From Clostridia bacterium (GTDB lineage: Bacteria > Bacillota > Clostridia > Oscillospirales > Acutalibacteraceae): a stretch of 64,000 bases of DNA. Positions 9,089-18,944 of the stretch are shown piece by piece. The stretch's first letter is position 1, and every line of letters begins with the position of its first letter. The stretch spans positions 21,898-85,897 of the forward strand of contig JAFWAC010000008.1 in the NCBI GenBank assembly GCA_017507805.1, written 5' to 3'. Made by a program: the position numbers and the translations under genes. Under the pieces are notes generated by a model. That model made no database searches, had not been told where the DNA came from, and saw only the letters and a program-made list of their open reading frames with translations.

Positions 9089-10340
9089 TCAAATAGTTAA
9101 TATCTGCGTTAAGCTTTTTCAGAGTTCCGACTATATCATCATAGCCCCGTTTTATATGCTGTATTTCACCTATAACGGTTGTACCGTTTGCCGCCAATCC
9201 GGCAGTAACCAAAGCGGCGCCGCCCCGCAGGTCGGTTGCCTTACAGCCTGCGCCTGAAAGTGAGGCTATGCCATCAATAACAGCAATTTTGCCTTCGGTT
9301 TTGATTTTGGCACCTAACCGTTTAAGCTCATCTATATAGCGAAAACGGCTTTCAAATATATTTTCGGAAAAAACAGTGTTTCCCTCTGCCTTGCAAAGCA
9401 TTGCGATTATAACAGGACCGGCATCGGTTGGAAATCCGGGATATACCTGACTTCTTATCTGAGGTATACTGAACAATCTATCAGGTGCTTTAAGGGTTAA
9501 ATTTTTGCCCGAAATTTCTATATTACAGCCGCTTTCTCTGAAAACCGAAAGCATTGCAACCATGTGCGATGGCATAATATTTCTTATTTTTATTTCACCG
9601 CCTGTTATTGCGGCGCATGCCATATAGGTAGCCGCGGCAATACGGTCAGGAATTATCGAATGCTCGGTGCCGCGCAATTCCTCAACACCGTGTATATAAA
9701 CCGTATCAGAGCCGCCGCCGTAAATTCTGGCGCCTGCGCTGTTGAGAAAATCTGCAAGATCGCTTATTTCAGGCTCGCGCGCGGCATTATGTATAACGGT
9801 TAAGCCCTTAGCCGTTGCTGCCGCAAGGATAATATTTTCTGTTGCGCCGACACTTGGGAAGCCGAGACTTATTTCTGCTCCTTTTATACCTCCCTCGGCA
9901 TTGCAATACAAAAATCCGTGCTCCTCGGTTATGGTAACACCCATTTTTGCAAGTGCCGAAAGATGCAAATCAATAGGTCTGGGGCCTAATTCACAGCCAC
10001 CCGGACTGCTTATCACAGCCCTGCCGTTTCTGCCGATAATAGCCCCCAGAAATACTACCGAGGAGCGCATCTCGCGCATAAGCGCCTCAGGTATCTCATA
10101 ATGCGGAACACATTCGCCGCAAACCGTGACGGTGTTTTTATCCCTGTGACATTTACAGCCCAAGCTTTCCAAAATTTTAACAGAGGTTTCAACATCCGAT
10201 ATATCGGGACAGTTATTTACAACACAGTTGCCTTTACAGAGTATCGTTCCTGCCAAAACGGGTAATACACTGTTTTTAGCACCCTGAATATTAATTTCTC
10301 CCGAAAGTCTTTTTCCGCCGTTGATAATAATTTCGGACAT
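9078..10340 (-). CDS. murA: UDP-N-acetylglucosamine 1-carboxyvinyltransferase MurA
   Basis: First committed enzyme of peptidoglycan synthesis: transfers enolpyruvate from PEP to UDP-GlcNAc in the cytoplasm. The 420 residues have the substrate-binding KN pair (GAKNSVLP, K22 N23) and the fosfomycin-target cysteine at C116 in SPGGCELGPRP. It sits between murG and ftsQ in the dcw operon, overlapping ftsQ. Firmicutes often have a second MurA copy; none is seen in this window. Confidence 0.97.
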   Translation of the reverse strand: MSEIIINGGKRLSGEINIQGAKNSVLPVLAGTILCKGNCVVNNCPDISDVETSVKILESLGCKCHRDKNTVTVCGECVPHYEIPEALMREMRSSVVFLGAIIGRNGRAVISSPGGCELGPRPIDLHLSALAKMGVTITEEHGFLYCNAEGGIKGAEISLGFPSVGATENIILAAATAKGLTVIHNAAREPEISDLADFLNSAGARIYGGGSDTVYIHGVEELRGTEHSIIPDRIAAATYMACAAITGGEIKIRNIMPSHMVAMLSVFRESGCNIEISGKNLTLKAPDRLFSIPQIRSQVYPGFPTDAGPVIIAMLCKAEGNTVFSENIFESRFRYIDELKRLGAKIKTEGKIAVIDGIASLSGAGCKATDLRGGAALVTAGLAANGTTVIGEIQHIKRGYDDIVGTLKKLNADINYLNEE

Positions 10341-10357
10341 TTATTACACCCTCCCAC

Positions 10358-10383
10358 AGTATAGGATTTCCACAATCCATACT
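10358..10383. other. Small bulged inverted repeat between murG and murA
   Basis: In the 63-base gap, two 5-bp stems (10358-10362 with 10379-10383 and 10364-10368 with 10374-10378) stack with one bulged base around a 5-base loop. There is no T-run, so it is not a clear terminator; it may be an RNA-processing or attenuation stem. Confidence 0.35.
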
Positions 10384-10403
10384 ATGCGAAAATGCAAAAA
10401 CGG

Positions 10404-11516
10404 TCACGCTTTTGTATATAACTTCATTAAAGCCTGATAAATTCTCTCATTTGCATCGGTTATTGCACTTTTGCGTGCGGCTGACGACATTGCCTCCAAG
10501 CGAGGTTTGTTTTCTATCAAATAGCTCACGGTTTCGATTAGTTTCTCGCCTGTGAGCTCTTTTTCCTCAATAAGCTCTGCCGCGCCTGCCCTTTTAAGGG
10601 TTAAGGCATTGTGATACTGATGATTTTCCGCAACATAAGGCGAAGGAATAAGCACAGAGGGCTTACCGCATGCCTGAAGCTCACCCAAGGTAATAGCCCC
10701 TGCACGGCAAATCACCAAATCGGCGGCAGCCATACACAAATCCATATCGTCAATATACTCCCTTACCTTTACTGTATCGAAAAGAGATATATCCGAAAGG
10801 GCGGCTTTCATTGTTTCAAATCCGGTTTTTCCCGTACCGTGAATATGATAAAACTTTTCTGTTCCGTTATGCCATTTGATAAGCTCGGTCACAGCTTCAT
10901 TAATACGGCGTGCACCCAATGAGCCGCCAAAGGAAAGAATAACAGGGCGGTCGTCAAGTCCCAAAGCCCTGCGTGCCTCCTGCTTCTCGACCTTTAAAAG
11001 CTCCCCTCTTATGGGATTGCCTGTTATGAGAGGCTCTTTTTTTAGCTTCAGATGTCTTTTAGCTTCGGGCATAGCAAGCATTACAACATCGGCACCGTCT
11101 GCCAGCATTTTGGTTGTCACACCGGGGAATGCGTTCTGTTCGTGAATAGCAGTTTTAAAACCCATCTTTTGTGCTTGCTTAAGAACAGGCCCGCTTACAT
11201 AACCGCCTGTACCCACAACTATATCAGGATTTATTTCCCTTAATAATTTCTTGGAATCAAAGGAAGCCGTAACCGCTTTTTTAACCGCAGAAACATTTTT
11301 AACTATATTAGACGGTGTTATTTTCCGCTGAAAGCCCGCAACATCTATAGTGTAAAATGCGTATCCCTTTTCGGGCACTAATTTTGCTTCAAGCTTTTGC
11401 GCTGTACCGATATAGCTTATTTCAGCATCAGGATGTCTTTCCTTAATATATCCGGCAACCGCCAATGCAGGGTTTATATGACCGGCTGTACCGCCGCCGG
11501 CAAAAAGTATACGCAT
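10404..11516 (-). CDS. murG: MurG, lipid II-forming GlcNAc transferase
   Basis: Membrane-associated GT28 glycosyltransferase that adds GlcNAc to lipid I to make lipid II on the inner face of the membrane. The 370 residues have the N-terminal glycine loop GGGTAGHINPALA (6-18), a second G-loop GTGGYVSGP near 100, and the UDP-GlcNAc site near residue 275 (AGAITLGELQACGKPSVLIP). It follows ftsW by 13 bases and is co-transcribed with the dcw cluster. Confidence 0.97.
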   Translation of the reverse strand: MRILFAGGGTAGHINPALAVAGYIKERHPDAEISYIGTAQKLEAKLVPEKGYAFYTIDVAGFQRKITPSNIVKNVSAVKKAVTASFDSKKLLREINPDIVVGTGGYVSGPVLKQAQKMGFKTAIHEQNAFPGVTTKMLADGADVVMLAMPEAKRHLKLKKEPLITGNPIRGELLKVEKQEARRALGLDDRPVILSFGGSLGARRINEAVTELIKWHNGTEKFYHIHGTGKTGFETMKAALSDISLFDTVKVREYIDDMDLCMAAADLVICRAGAITLGELQACGKPSVLIPSPYVAENHQYHNALTLKRAGAAELIEEKELTGEKLIETVSYLIENKPRLEAMSSAARKSAITDANERIYQALMKLYTKA

Positions 11517-11529
11517 AAATATTCGCCCC

Positions 11530-12669
11530 TTATGTTTTCTCTATATTAGCCCCTCGCGAGACCGAAAGGACTATACCCATTTCAGCAAGCAGAATTACAA
11601 GTGAGGTTCCGCCGTAGCTGAAAAACGGCAGACTTATTCCGGTGTTGGGTATTGTGTTTGTAACAACCCATATATTAAGCATTGCCTGAAGCCCCACCTG
11701 AAAGGTAAGACCGATAGCCATTAATGCTCCGAATTTATCGGGTGCGTGCATTGCTATAGTAAAGCCGCGCCAGACAAGCAGACAGAAAAGCAAAATTATT
11801 ACGGTTGCACCGATAAGTCCCAATTCCTCGCAAACAATCGAAAAGATAAAGTCGTTATGAGGCTCTGGCACCCATAGATACTTTTGTCGGGATTGACCTA
11901 TTCCCCTGCCCAAAATTCCGCCTGAGCCTATTGCCAAAAGCGATTGTATTGTCTGAAAGCCCTTGCCTGAAGCATCAGCCCAAGGGTCAAGCCAATACTT
12001 AATTCTGTCCGAGCCGTAGCTTACCGCGCCGGAAATTATAAGCAGAGCTACGCCGGCTACTCCAATCCCCAAGCCGCCAAAGACATATCTTTTAGGTAAG
12101 CCTCCGATAAACATAAGTGCCGCACCTATGCAAAAAACCAAAACCGTTGCCGAAAGGTGTGGCTCAAGCACGATAAGACCGCAGGTTAAGCCGAGAATTC
12201 CAACGAGGAACAAAATAAAGCCAAGGCTTTTCATTTGCTTATAGTTAGCGGCTATAAGGGATGAAAACAGCAAAACAATTGCAAACTTCGCTACCTCTGA
12301 CGGTTGGAAGTTAATAGGCCCTATAACCAGCCAGCGTTTAACATCCATTCCGCTTACCATTGGAGGTAAAGCCAAAAGCAAAATGAGCATTATAATTGCT
12401 ATTCCAAATATAACCCAAGCAAATTTACGCCAGAAATGGTAATCAATTTTCGAGACACCAAGCATTACAAGGACGCCGAAGGCACCTAAAATTGCCTGAC
12501 GGGTTATAAATTTATAGCTATTGCCGTAATACTCAAGTGAATAAGCATAGCTTGCGGAGAAAAGCATTACCAGACCTATTGTTAAAAGAATAAGCGTGAA
12601 GGATAAAAAGGTAATATCAATTTTACCGCCGCTTATGCTTTTGCGTTTTGTTTTTTTTATATCCGGCAT
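11530..12669 (-). CDS. ftsW: FtsW/SEDS-family lipid II polymerase
   Basis: Polytopic SEDS glycosyltransferase working with the class B PBP encoded at 15185-17428 to build septal peptidoglycan. The 379 residues contain about ten hydrophobic segments, the SEDS hallmark NFQPSEVAKFA near residue 125 and the C-terminal NTGISLPFFSYGGTS motif near 343-357. A polar N-terminal tail (KKTKRKSISGG) precedes the first helix. FtsW is preferred over RodA or SpoVE from its position between mraY and murG, although SpoVE cannot be ruled out by sequence alone. Confidence 0.92.
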   Translation of the reverse strand: MPDIKKTKRKSISGGKIDITFLSFTLILLTIGLVMLFSASYAYSLEYYGNSYKFITRQAILGAFGVLVMLGVSKIDYHFWRKFAWVIFGIAIIMLILLLALPPMVSGMDVKRWLVIGPINFQPSEVAKFAIVLLFSSLIAANYKQMKSLGFILFLVGILGLTCGLIVLEPHLSATVLVFCIGAALMFIGGLPKRYVFGGLGIGVAGVALLIISGAVSYGSDRIKYWLDPWADASGKGFQTIQSLLAIGSGGILGRGIGQSRQKYLWVPEPHNDFIFSIVCEELGLIGATVIILLFCLLVWRGFTIAMHAPDKFGALMAIGLTFQVGLQAMLNIWVVTNTIPNTGISLPFFSYGGTSLVILLAEMGIVLSVSRGANIEKT

Positions 12670-12690
12670 GCTGTTACCTCCAACTTTAAA

Positions 12691-13719
12691 TTACCACCCG
12701 AAAATGACGGGTAAAACCGCAATAATACAGCCGACAAAGGCTATTGCAGAGAAAACGAAAACTATTTTCTGTTCAGACCAACCGCACATTTCAAAATGAT
12801 GGTGCAAAGGTGCCATCTTAAAGAAACGCTTTTTGGTTTTCTTATAATAAAGCACCTGAATAATATCGGAAATTGCCTCCATAAAATAGGTGCAACCCGC
12901 AAATATAAGCAGTACCGGTCGGTCAATTCCAAATGAAAGCGCCACTACCATTCCGCCCAAAAACATTGAACCGGTATCCCCCATAAATACCTTTGCAGGC
13001 TTTGCATTCCAGAAAATAAAACCAACGCAAGCACCTGCCAATGCGGCTGAAAGCACATTAAATGCCGTGTTGTTCAAGAATCCGGCAGCCAGCATAAAGG
13101 CACAGGAAACCACAAGGGTTACCGAGGAGGCAAGACCGTCTATACCGTCAGTAAGATTAACCGCATTGGTAAAACCATAAATAAATACCAATGCGACAGG
13201 CCAGAAAAACAGTCCCAAGCCGTGTGTTAAATCAACATCACCTATAAAAGGTATGTAGGTTGTTTTCATACCGCCCAACAAAAGTGTGAAAAGATAAACC
13301 GCGGCAATCAAAAGCTGTAAAAAGGTTTTTTGCCTTGCTGTAAGTCCCAAATTACGCTTTCTAACTACCTTTATATAATCGTCCATAAAGCCAATGCCAC
13401 TCATACAAAGTGCCATTATAATACCTGCAAGAAAGGTTGTTGCCCTTTGCGGAGCTTTAAGCTCGACAGCAAGGCGTGTATTTGTAAAGGCAGAGTAGGC
13501 AAAGGCGACAGCCAGACTTAAAAGCAGACCTGCAACCATCATAACACCGCCCATTGTGGGTGTGCCCTGCTTTTCCTTATGCCAATTAGGACCTATGTCA
13601 AGAATAGTTTGCCCAAATTTCAATTTTCTTAAATACGGAATAACAATAAAGCCCAATGCGGCAGTAACTGCAAATGCCACCAAGGCGGCTATAACAGATG
13701 TCAAGTCCTTCATACTCAT
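12691..13719 (-). CDS. mraY: MraY, phospho-MurNAc-pentapeptide translocase
   Basis: Integral membrane enzyme that joins UDP-MurNAc-pentapeptide to undecaprenyl phosphate, giving lipid I. Among its roughly ten helices are the acidic motifs GFMDDYIKV (near 119), NLTDGIDGLASS (near 190), MGDTGSMFLGG (near 245) and the PLHHHFE histidine motif (near 310). Either the ATG at 13719 or the in-frame ATG at 13713 could be the start: AAGGA suits the first and GAGGT the second. Part of the dcw operon between murE and ftsW. Confidence 0.97.
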   Translation of the reverse strand: MSMKDLTSVIAALVAFAVTAALGFIVIPYLRKLKFGQTILDIGPNWHKEKQGTPTMGGVMMVAGLLLSLAVAFAYSAFTNTRLAVELKAPQRATTFLAGIIMALCMSGIGFMDDYIKVVRKRNLGLTARQKTFLQLLIAAVYLFTLLLGGMKTTYIPFIGDVDLTHGLGLFFWPVALVFIYGFTNAVNLTDGIDGLASSVTLVVSCAFMLAAGFLNNTAFNVLSAALAGACVGFIFWNAKPAKVFMGDTGSMFLGGMVVALSFGIDRPVLLIFAGCTYFMEAISDIIQVLYYKKTKKRFFKMAPLHHHFEMCGWSEQKIVFVFSAIAFVGCIIAVLPVIFGW

Positions 13720-13729
13720 ACCTCATTCC

Positions 13730-15157
13730 TTACTTTTTAAGCTCAGCGAGAGCTTCGGCGACCACCTCACGCTCGTCAAGGTGAATTGTACCTGTGGCTA
13801 AAATCTGGTAGGTTTCGTGTCCCTTACCTGCCAGCACAATTATATCATCCTTGTAGGCTGTTGAAATGGCATACTTTATAGCCTCTATTCGGTTTTCAAT
13901 CACCTTATAGGGTGTGGGAGAGCCGTCCATACCAACAAGAATATCGTCAATAATTGCGGAAGGCACTTCACTGCGAGGATTATCACTCGTGACTATTACA
14001 AAATCTGCGTATCTTGTTGCAATTGCTCCCATTTTAGGTCGCTTGCCCTTGTCTCTGTCACCACCGCAGCCAAACACAACCGTAAGGCGATTACGATCAC
14101 ATTCGCGGAATGTTGTTAATATATTTTTAAGACCGTCCGGTGTGTGGGCATAGTCAATTATAACCGTGAAATCCTTGCCTGTTGGGACAACCTCTGCCCT
14201 GCCCTTTACGCCCTCAAGCTCACAAAGCGCCAAAGCAGACTCCTCAAGAGAAAATCCCAATTCAACCGCACAAACAAGTGCGGAAAGGGAATTATAAACC
14301 GTGAAATTACCGCCGACATTAACCTTAACATGGTTAATCTGTGTGTCGCTTACAAACTCATAATCCACACTGACCGGCTTATATTTTACAGCCTTTGCGC
14401 TGTAATTCGCATTGTTGCCCGTAGAATATGTGGCAATACGGCAATCAAGCCCCTCTGCTATCTGAGCCGAATATTCATCATCAGCATTGATAACTGCAAG
14501 CTTAGCCATTGAAAACAGCTTCTTTTTAGCAAGCAGATAGTTTTCCATAGTGATATGGTAATCAAGATGGTCTTGGGTTAAATTCGTGAAAATTGCCGCC
14601 TCAAAGCTGAGATTGTGAACGCGGCATTGGTCTAAAGCATGAGAGGAGACCTCCATAACGGCATAATCACAGCCCTCATCGCGCATTTGTGCAAACAAGG
14701 AATGAAGCTCATAAGCATCGGGGGTAGTGTTCTTAGCGGCAATAACGGTATCTGCAATCATATTTTGTATTGTACCGATAAGCCCTACCTTGTGACCTGC
14801 CTTTTCAAGAATTTTCTTAAGCATATGCGTAACAGAGGTTTTACCGTTAGTACCGGTTACACCTATAAGCTTAAGGCTGTTTGCAGGATTTCCAAACCAT
14901 TTTGCACAGATATCCGAATAAACCGCGCGGCTGTCAGCCACTAAAATCTGATTTTCAATTTTTACATCATATTGGGCAATAATTACTGCGGCACCTGCTT
15001 CTTTTGCTTTTAAGGCAAAATCGTGACCGTCACTCACATTGCCTTTAATGCAAACAAAGGCATAGCCGGATTTCACCGCCCGCGAATCGCAGGTTATACC
15101 CGTGATTTCAATTTCAGCAAATTTTTCATCACATGAGATAAGGTTTTTAAGCTTCAT
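13730..15157 (-). CDS. murE: UDP-MurNAc-tripeptide ligase MurE (meso-DAP type)
   Basis: Cytoplasmic Mur ligase adding the third stem-peptide residue. The 475 residues contain the ATP loop GVTGTNGKTSVTHML (about 98-112), a central ligase domain, and the C-terminal specificity motif DNPR (in TSDNPRSEVP), which marks meso-diaminopimelate-adding enzymes; lysine-adding MurE proteins differ there. It lies between the class B PBP gene and mraY. murF and murD, frequently adjacent in related clusters, are absent here. Confidence 0.96.
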   Translation of the reverse strand: MKLKNLISCDEKFAEIEITGITCDSRAVKSGYAFVCIKGNVSDGHDFALKAKEAGAAVIIAQYDVKIENQILVADSRAVYSDICAKWFGNPANSLKLIGVTGTNGKTSVTHMLKKILEKAGHKVGLIGTIQNMIADTVIAAKNTTPDAYELHSLFAQMRDEGCDYAVMEVSSHALDQCRVHNLSFEAAIFTNLTQDHLDYHITMENYLLAKKKLFSMAKLAVINADDEYSAQIAEGLDCRIATYSTGNNANYSAKAVKYKPVSVDYEFVSDTQINHVKVNVGGNFTVYNSLSALVCAVELGFSLEESALALCELEGVKGRAEVVPTGKDFTVIIDYAHTPDGLKNILTTFRECDRNRLTVVFGCGGDRDKGKRPKMGAIATRYADFVIVTSDNPRSEVPSAIIDDILVGMDGSPTPYKVIENRIEAIKYAISTAYKDDIIVLAGKGHETYQILATGTIHLDEREVVAEALAELKK

Positions 15158-15184
15158 TGTTTTCTCCTTAATAAGTATCGGATA

Positions 15185-17428
15185 TTATCCGTCTACTGCG
15201 CTGTCATCTCTGAAATAAACAGTAACTATTGTTCCTGCTGACACAGCCTGCCCTGCCTCAACACTTTGTTTATAGGATTTAAGTCCCGGTGAGGTTGTAT
15301 TGCCCGAAAACTCCACATTTATACCTGCAGAGGCCGCCGCTTTATTAACCTGAGTAGCAGTGAGTCCCACAAGATTGGGTACTGTGGCGGTTTTTTCCTC
15401 AGTTTCCTCTGTATAAAGGATTACCACACCGCCTATAAGCACCTGATTTCCGGCTTCGGGAAGCTGTCTGATTACAGTATCGCCCGAGCCTACCACCTGA
15501 TATTCAAGTTTTGCGGCAGATATTTTTCCTTTAGCCTCCGAAAGAGAATTATCAACCGTCTCGGGAACGCTGACGGTCAGACTTTTATATTCCTCCTCGG
15601 TATAGCTTGCTTCGTATCCCAAATAAGGCAGTACATCACCCATAATCTTGGAGTTTACAGGTGCTGAAATTATACCGCCGTAATACTTGTCGCCCTTTGG
15701 CTCGTCAAGCATTACGAAAACCGCAATTTCAGGATCATCGATGGGAGCCACCGTAACGCATGAGCCGATATACAAGTAACTGTCACCTGTGGAAAGAATT
15801 TTTGAAAGCTTCTGTGAGGTACCGGTTTTAGCGCCTATATTATATCCGGCAACCAAAGAATTTTTGGCACCGTTTTCAGCCACAAATTCCATAAGCTCGC
15901 GCATTGTATTTGATGTGGTTTCTGATATAACCTGTCTTTTATAGCCTGTAGACGCCGCCTTTACTATTTTTCCGTTTTCATCAAGTGTTTTTTCAACCAA
16001 ATGCGGCTGCACCAGATAGCCTCCGTTTACGCAGGCCGAAATGGCAGACAAAAGCTGTACAGGAGTTATGTTAAAGCTCTGTCCGAAGGAGCAGGAGGAA
16101 AGCTCAACCGGCCCCATTTTTTCCTCTGAATGGTAGGTAGACATCGCTTCACCCGGCAAATCAATACCTGTTTTTTCAGCGAAGCCGAATGCCTTGAAAT
16201 ATTTTGAGAAGGAGCTTTTTCCTACAAGCTGACCTATCGTTATAAATGCAGGGTTACAGGAATTTGAAATTGCCTGCATTAAGCTCTGTGAGCCGTGACC
16301 GGATTTTTTGTGGCAATCATACCCCTGACCTGCAACGGTGGCATGACCGTTACAGTAAAAGGTATTATTTTTATTAATCAGATTTTCTTCAATCGCAATA
16401 GCGGCAGTAATAACCTTGAAAACAGAGCCCGGCTCGTATGTATCCGAAACCGCCTTGTTGCGCCATTGCCTGTTCATCAATTCGGATTGCAGTTTTTGGC
16501 GTTCCTCCTCGTTTTCGACCGCTTCAACAAGCTGATTATCAGAAGCAGACAGCACAAAGGGCTCGTTTGGGTTGTAATCCCCTTTGACAGCCATTGCAAG
16601 TATCGCACCGGTTTTAACATTCATTACAACTGCTGTTCCGCGTTCGGCAACAAGATGCTCGGCAATCGCCGCTTCGAGATACTTTTCAGCAGTATACTGT
16701 ATATAGGAATCGAGGGTGAGCACCAAGGAATTACCCTGTGTTGCCTCCTCCACACTCTCATAGGTAAGGCGCATATCGGTGCCTGCGGCATTTTTTGCGG
16801 CAACAACCCTTCCGGCAATACCCGTAAGAGTGTTGTCGTAATAGCTCTCTATCCCCGATAGTCCTTGGTCGTCCGAGCCGACAAAGCCCAAAACCACCGA
16901 AGCTAAGCTATCGTTTGGATAGTACCTCTTTGTGGTTTCATCAAGACCAACATATTTCACAAGCCCCAAATCCTCATAATCGGAAAGAAACTGTCTTATT
17001 TCATCGGCAACCGTTTTTTCGATTTTCTTCTTAACTATAACATAGTAAGAGTTTTTATCGGTATCGGCATAAACCTTATCGTAATCCACATCGAGTATAC
17101 GGGACAAATTCTCAGCAATTGTTTTTCGCACAAGCTCCTTTTCTGCCGCATCATCAAGCTTTCGTATACCGTTTGGTGTTATGTAAACCGTCCAAGCGGT
17201 TGAGCTTGTAGCGAGGGTTTGCATATTACGGTCATAAATATCGCCGCGCGGAGCCGTTATAAGGCTATCATAAAGCTGTTGCTCAGAGGCGGCATTCTGA
17301 TACTTTTCGCCGTTGACAATCATTATGTTGACAAGCCGCCAGACCGAAACTGCCGACAATGCTATTATAAGTGCCAGCATTACTCCGACAATGCGGACTA
17401 TCATTTGCTTTCCCGGTTTTACGGTCAT
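15185..17428 (-). CDS. Class B penicillin-binding protein with two PASTA domains (FtsI/SpoVD type)
   Basis: Septal transpeptidase that cross-links new peptidoglycan made by the FtsW-type polymerase. The 747 residues have one membrane anchor (about 8-30), a PBP dimerisation domain, and the transpeptidase motifs SVFK (S335, K338), SCN (S390, N392) and KTG (in AKTGTSQK). Two PASTA domains follow, the second starting VPNLVGLTATQV. In sporulating Firmicutes this position may hold the vegetative PBP2B/FtsI or the spore-cortex SpoVD; with only one copy here the vegetative role is more likely. Followed closely by murE. Confidence 0.95.
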   Translation of the reverse strand: MTVKPGKQMIVRIVGVMLALIIALSAVSVWRLVNIMIVNGEKYQNAASEQQLYDSLITAPRGDIYDRNMQTLATSSTAWTVYITPNGIRKLDDAAEKELVRKTIAENLSRILDVDYDKVYADTDKNSYYVIVKKKIEKTVADEIRQFLSDYEDLGLVKYVGLDETTKRYYPNDSLASVVLGFVGSDDQGLSGIESYYDNTLTGIAGRVVAAKNAAGTDMRLTYESVEEATQGNSLVLTLDSYIQYTAEKYLEAAIAEHLVAERGTAVVMNVKTGAILAMAVKGDYNPNEPFVLSASDNQLVEAVENEEERQKLQSELMNRQWRNKAVSDTYEPGSVFKVITAAIAIEENLINKNNTFYCNGHATVAGQGYDCHKKSGHGSQSLMQAISNSCNPAFITIGQLVGKSSFSKYFKAFGFAEKTGIDLPGEAMSTYHSEEKMGPVELSSCSFGQSFNITPVQLLSAISACVNGGYLVQPHLVEKTLDENGKIVKAASTGYKRQVISETTSNTMRELMEFVAENGAKNSLVAGYNIGAKTGTSQKLSKILSTGDSYLYIGSCVTVAPIDDPEIAVFVMLDEPKGDKYYGGIISAPVNSKIMGDVLPYLGYEASYTEEEYKSLTVSVPETVDNSLSEAKGKISAAKLEYQVVGSGDTVIRQLPEAGNQVLIGGVVILYTEETEEKTATVPNLVGLTATQVNKAAASAGINVEFSGNTTSPGLKSYKQSVEAGQAVSAGTIVTVYFRDDSAVDG

Positions 17429-17537
17429 TTGTATGCCTCCATTAAAAACAACTCACTAATATGCCCGAATACGAGAGTCGAAAAATCCAACTCTCGTACA
17501 ATACTAAATAATTATATTAACATTCCTTATGTCTTTA

Positions 17538-18002
17538 TTACTCCTCGCTGACAATAGTACCGTCAGCAATTTTTGCGGCATTCTTATCGTTTACTCTTAT
17601 ATATGTCACATTTTCCTTTTCGGGCTTTTTCATACCAAGCTTAACTGCCTCAAGCTCAAGATTGGCAAAGCAAATTCTTCTTTCCATTTCAACCTCAAGA
17701 CTAATCATTTCACTGTCAAGCTCAGAAATCGCCGCCTTCATATCGTTAATCTCGGAATTAACCTCGTTTATCTCAAGTCTCAGCGCAATGTTTCCGCAAA
17801 AACCGGCAAGCACCAAGAAAGCACAAAGAACGAGTGTTATAGGTGCAGAAACTGCCTTGGCGGCAGACTGTCTGCGCTTATTTGCCTTAGATGCCGGCAT
17901 TACAACAATATTATCACGCGAATTAGTCTTTTGCTTAGGCTTGGGCATAAACATCTCAAAATCATAGGCGAGACTTTCATTGTAATATTTAAGATTATCC
18001 AT
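17538..18002 (-). CDS. ftsL: FtsL-like septum protein
   Basis: Small bitopic protein of 154 residues between rsmH and the class B PBP gene, the usual ftsL position. It has a basic cytoplasmic N-terminal region, one membrane helix (about 53-74), and a coiled-coil-like extracellular stretch (EINEVNSEINDMKAAISELD onwards). FtsL sequences are poorly conserved, so the call rests on topology, coiled coil and gene order. It would form a trimer with the FtsQ/DivIB protein at 8282-9088 and a DivIC-type partner not seen here. Confidence 0.75.
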   Translation of the reverse strand: MDNLKYYNESLAYDFEMFMPKPKQKTNSRDNIVVMPASKANKRRQSAAKAVSAPITLVLCAFLVLAGFCGNIALRLEINEVNSEINDMKAAISELDSEMISLEVEMERRICFANLELEAVKLGMKKPEKENVTYIRVNDKNAAKIADGTIVSEE

Positions 18003-18021
18003 TACGCTACTCCTTATTTTT

Positions 18022-18942
18022 TTAGTTCTTTATTATTACTCTAAGCTTTGCACTGCGGCTGCGCGGATTTTCCTCAAGCTCCTGAGCCGTGGGCTCAATG
18101 GGCTTTCTTGTCAACAATCTCCCCTTTGGAGTGTTTCCGCAAACACATATCGGAAAATCGGGCGGACATGTGCAGCCTGTGCAGTATTCTTTGAATTTTT
18201 GTTTTACCATTCTGTCCTCAAGCGAGTGAAAGGTTATTATGGCGAGAACACCGTTCTTAGCCAACAGGTTAAAGCATTTATCAAGCGCCGCGGAAAGCTC
18301 GTCAAGCTCACCGTTTACGGCAATTCTCAAGGCTTGAAAGCATTTGCGCGCAGGGTGACCGTCCCTTCGGGCGGCGGCAGGTACTGCAGACGAAATCAGC
18401 TCTGCCAATTCAAGTGTTGAATTAATTTTATTCGTGCTTCTTACCTGCACAATTTTCGAAGCAATGCGCAATGCGAATTTTTCCTCACCAAAGCGGCGAA
18501 ATATATCTGCAAGCTCCTGCTCACTGAAAGTATTAACAATATCCGAAGCGGTTATTCCGCTTTTACTCATACGCATATCAAGCGGTGCATCTTTATGATA
18601 TGAAAAGCCTCTGTCACCGTTATCCAGCTGATAAGAGGAAACTCCCAAATCAAGCAGTATACCGTCAACCTCTTTAATTCCCAATTCCTCTAATACAGCA
18701 TCTGCGGTGCTGAATTTGGCATTTATCACCTTTGCAGGATAAGCTTTAAGTCTTTCGGTTGCAACAGCCACGGCATCGGGATCTCGGTCTAAGGCTACGA
18801 GCAAGCCGTCCTTAAGGTGCTTTGCAATCTCACTTGAATGACCTGCACCACCTGCGGTACCGTCCAAATAAATACCGTTTGGCTTAACAGACAAAGCTTC
18901 CAATGTTTCTTCCAACAATACGGATTTATGTTTAAATTCCAT
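18022..18942 (-). CDS. rsmH: 16S rRNA (cytosine1402-N4)-methyltransferase RsmH
   Basis: SAM-dependent methyltransferase (formerly MraW) acting on C1402 in the ribosomal decoding centre. The 306 residues have the family start HKSVLLEETLEAL, the SAM motif DGTAGGAGHSSEIA (about 27-40) and the conserved LLDLGVSSYQLD and FSYHKDAPLDMRM segments. The C-terminus has a cysteine-rich stretch (CTGCTCPPDFPICVCG), common in this family. It starts 2 bases after the mraZ stop and is coupled to it. Confidence 0.97.
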   Translation of the reverse strand: MEFKHKSVLLEETLEALSVKPNGIYLDGTAGGAGHSSEIAKHLKDGLLVALDRDPDAVAVATERLKAYPAKVINAKFSTADAVLEELGIKEVDGILLDLGVSSYQLDNGDRGFSYHKDAPLDMRMSKSGITASDIVNTFSEQELADIFRRFGEEKFALRIASKIVQVRSTNKINSTLELAELISSAVPAAARRDGHPARKCFQALRIAVNGELDELSAALDKCFNLLAKNGVLAIITFHSLEDRMVKQKFKEYCTGCTCPPDFPICVCGNTPKGRLLTRKPIEPTAQELEENPRSRSAKLRVIIKN

Positions 18943-18944
18943 AA

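Noticed and set aside
16295-16861. 188-codon open frame on the plus strand
   Set aside because: Fully antisense to the class B PBP gene, with no ribosome site; a shadow of its codon use.
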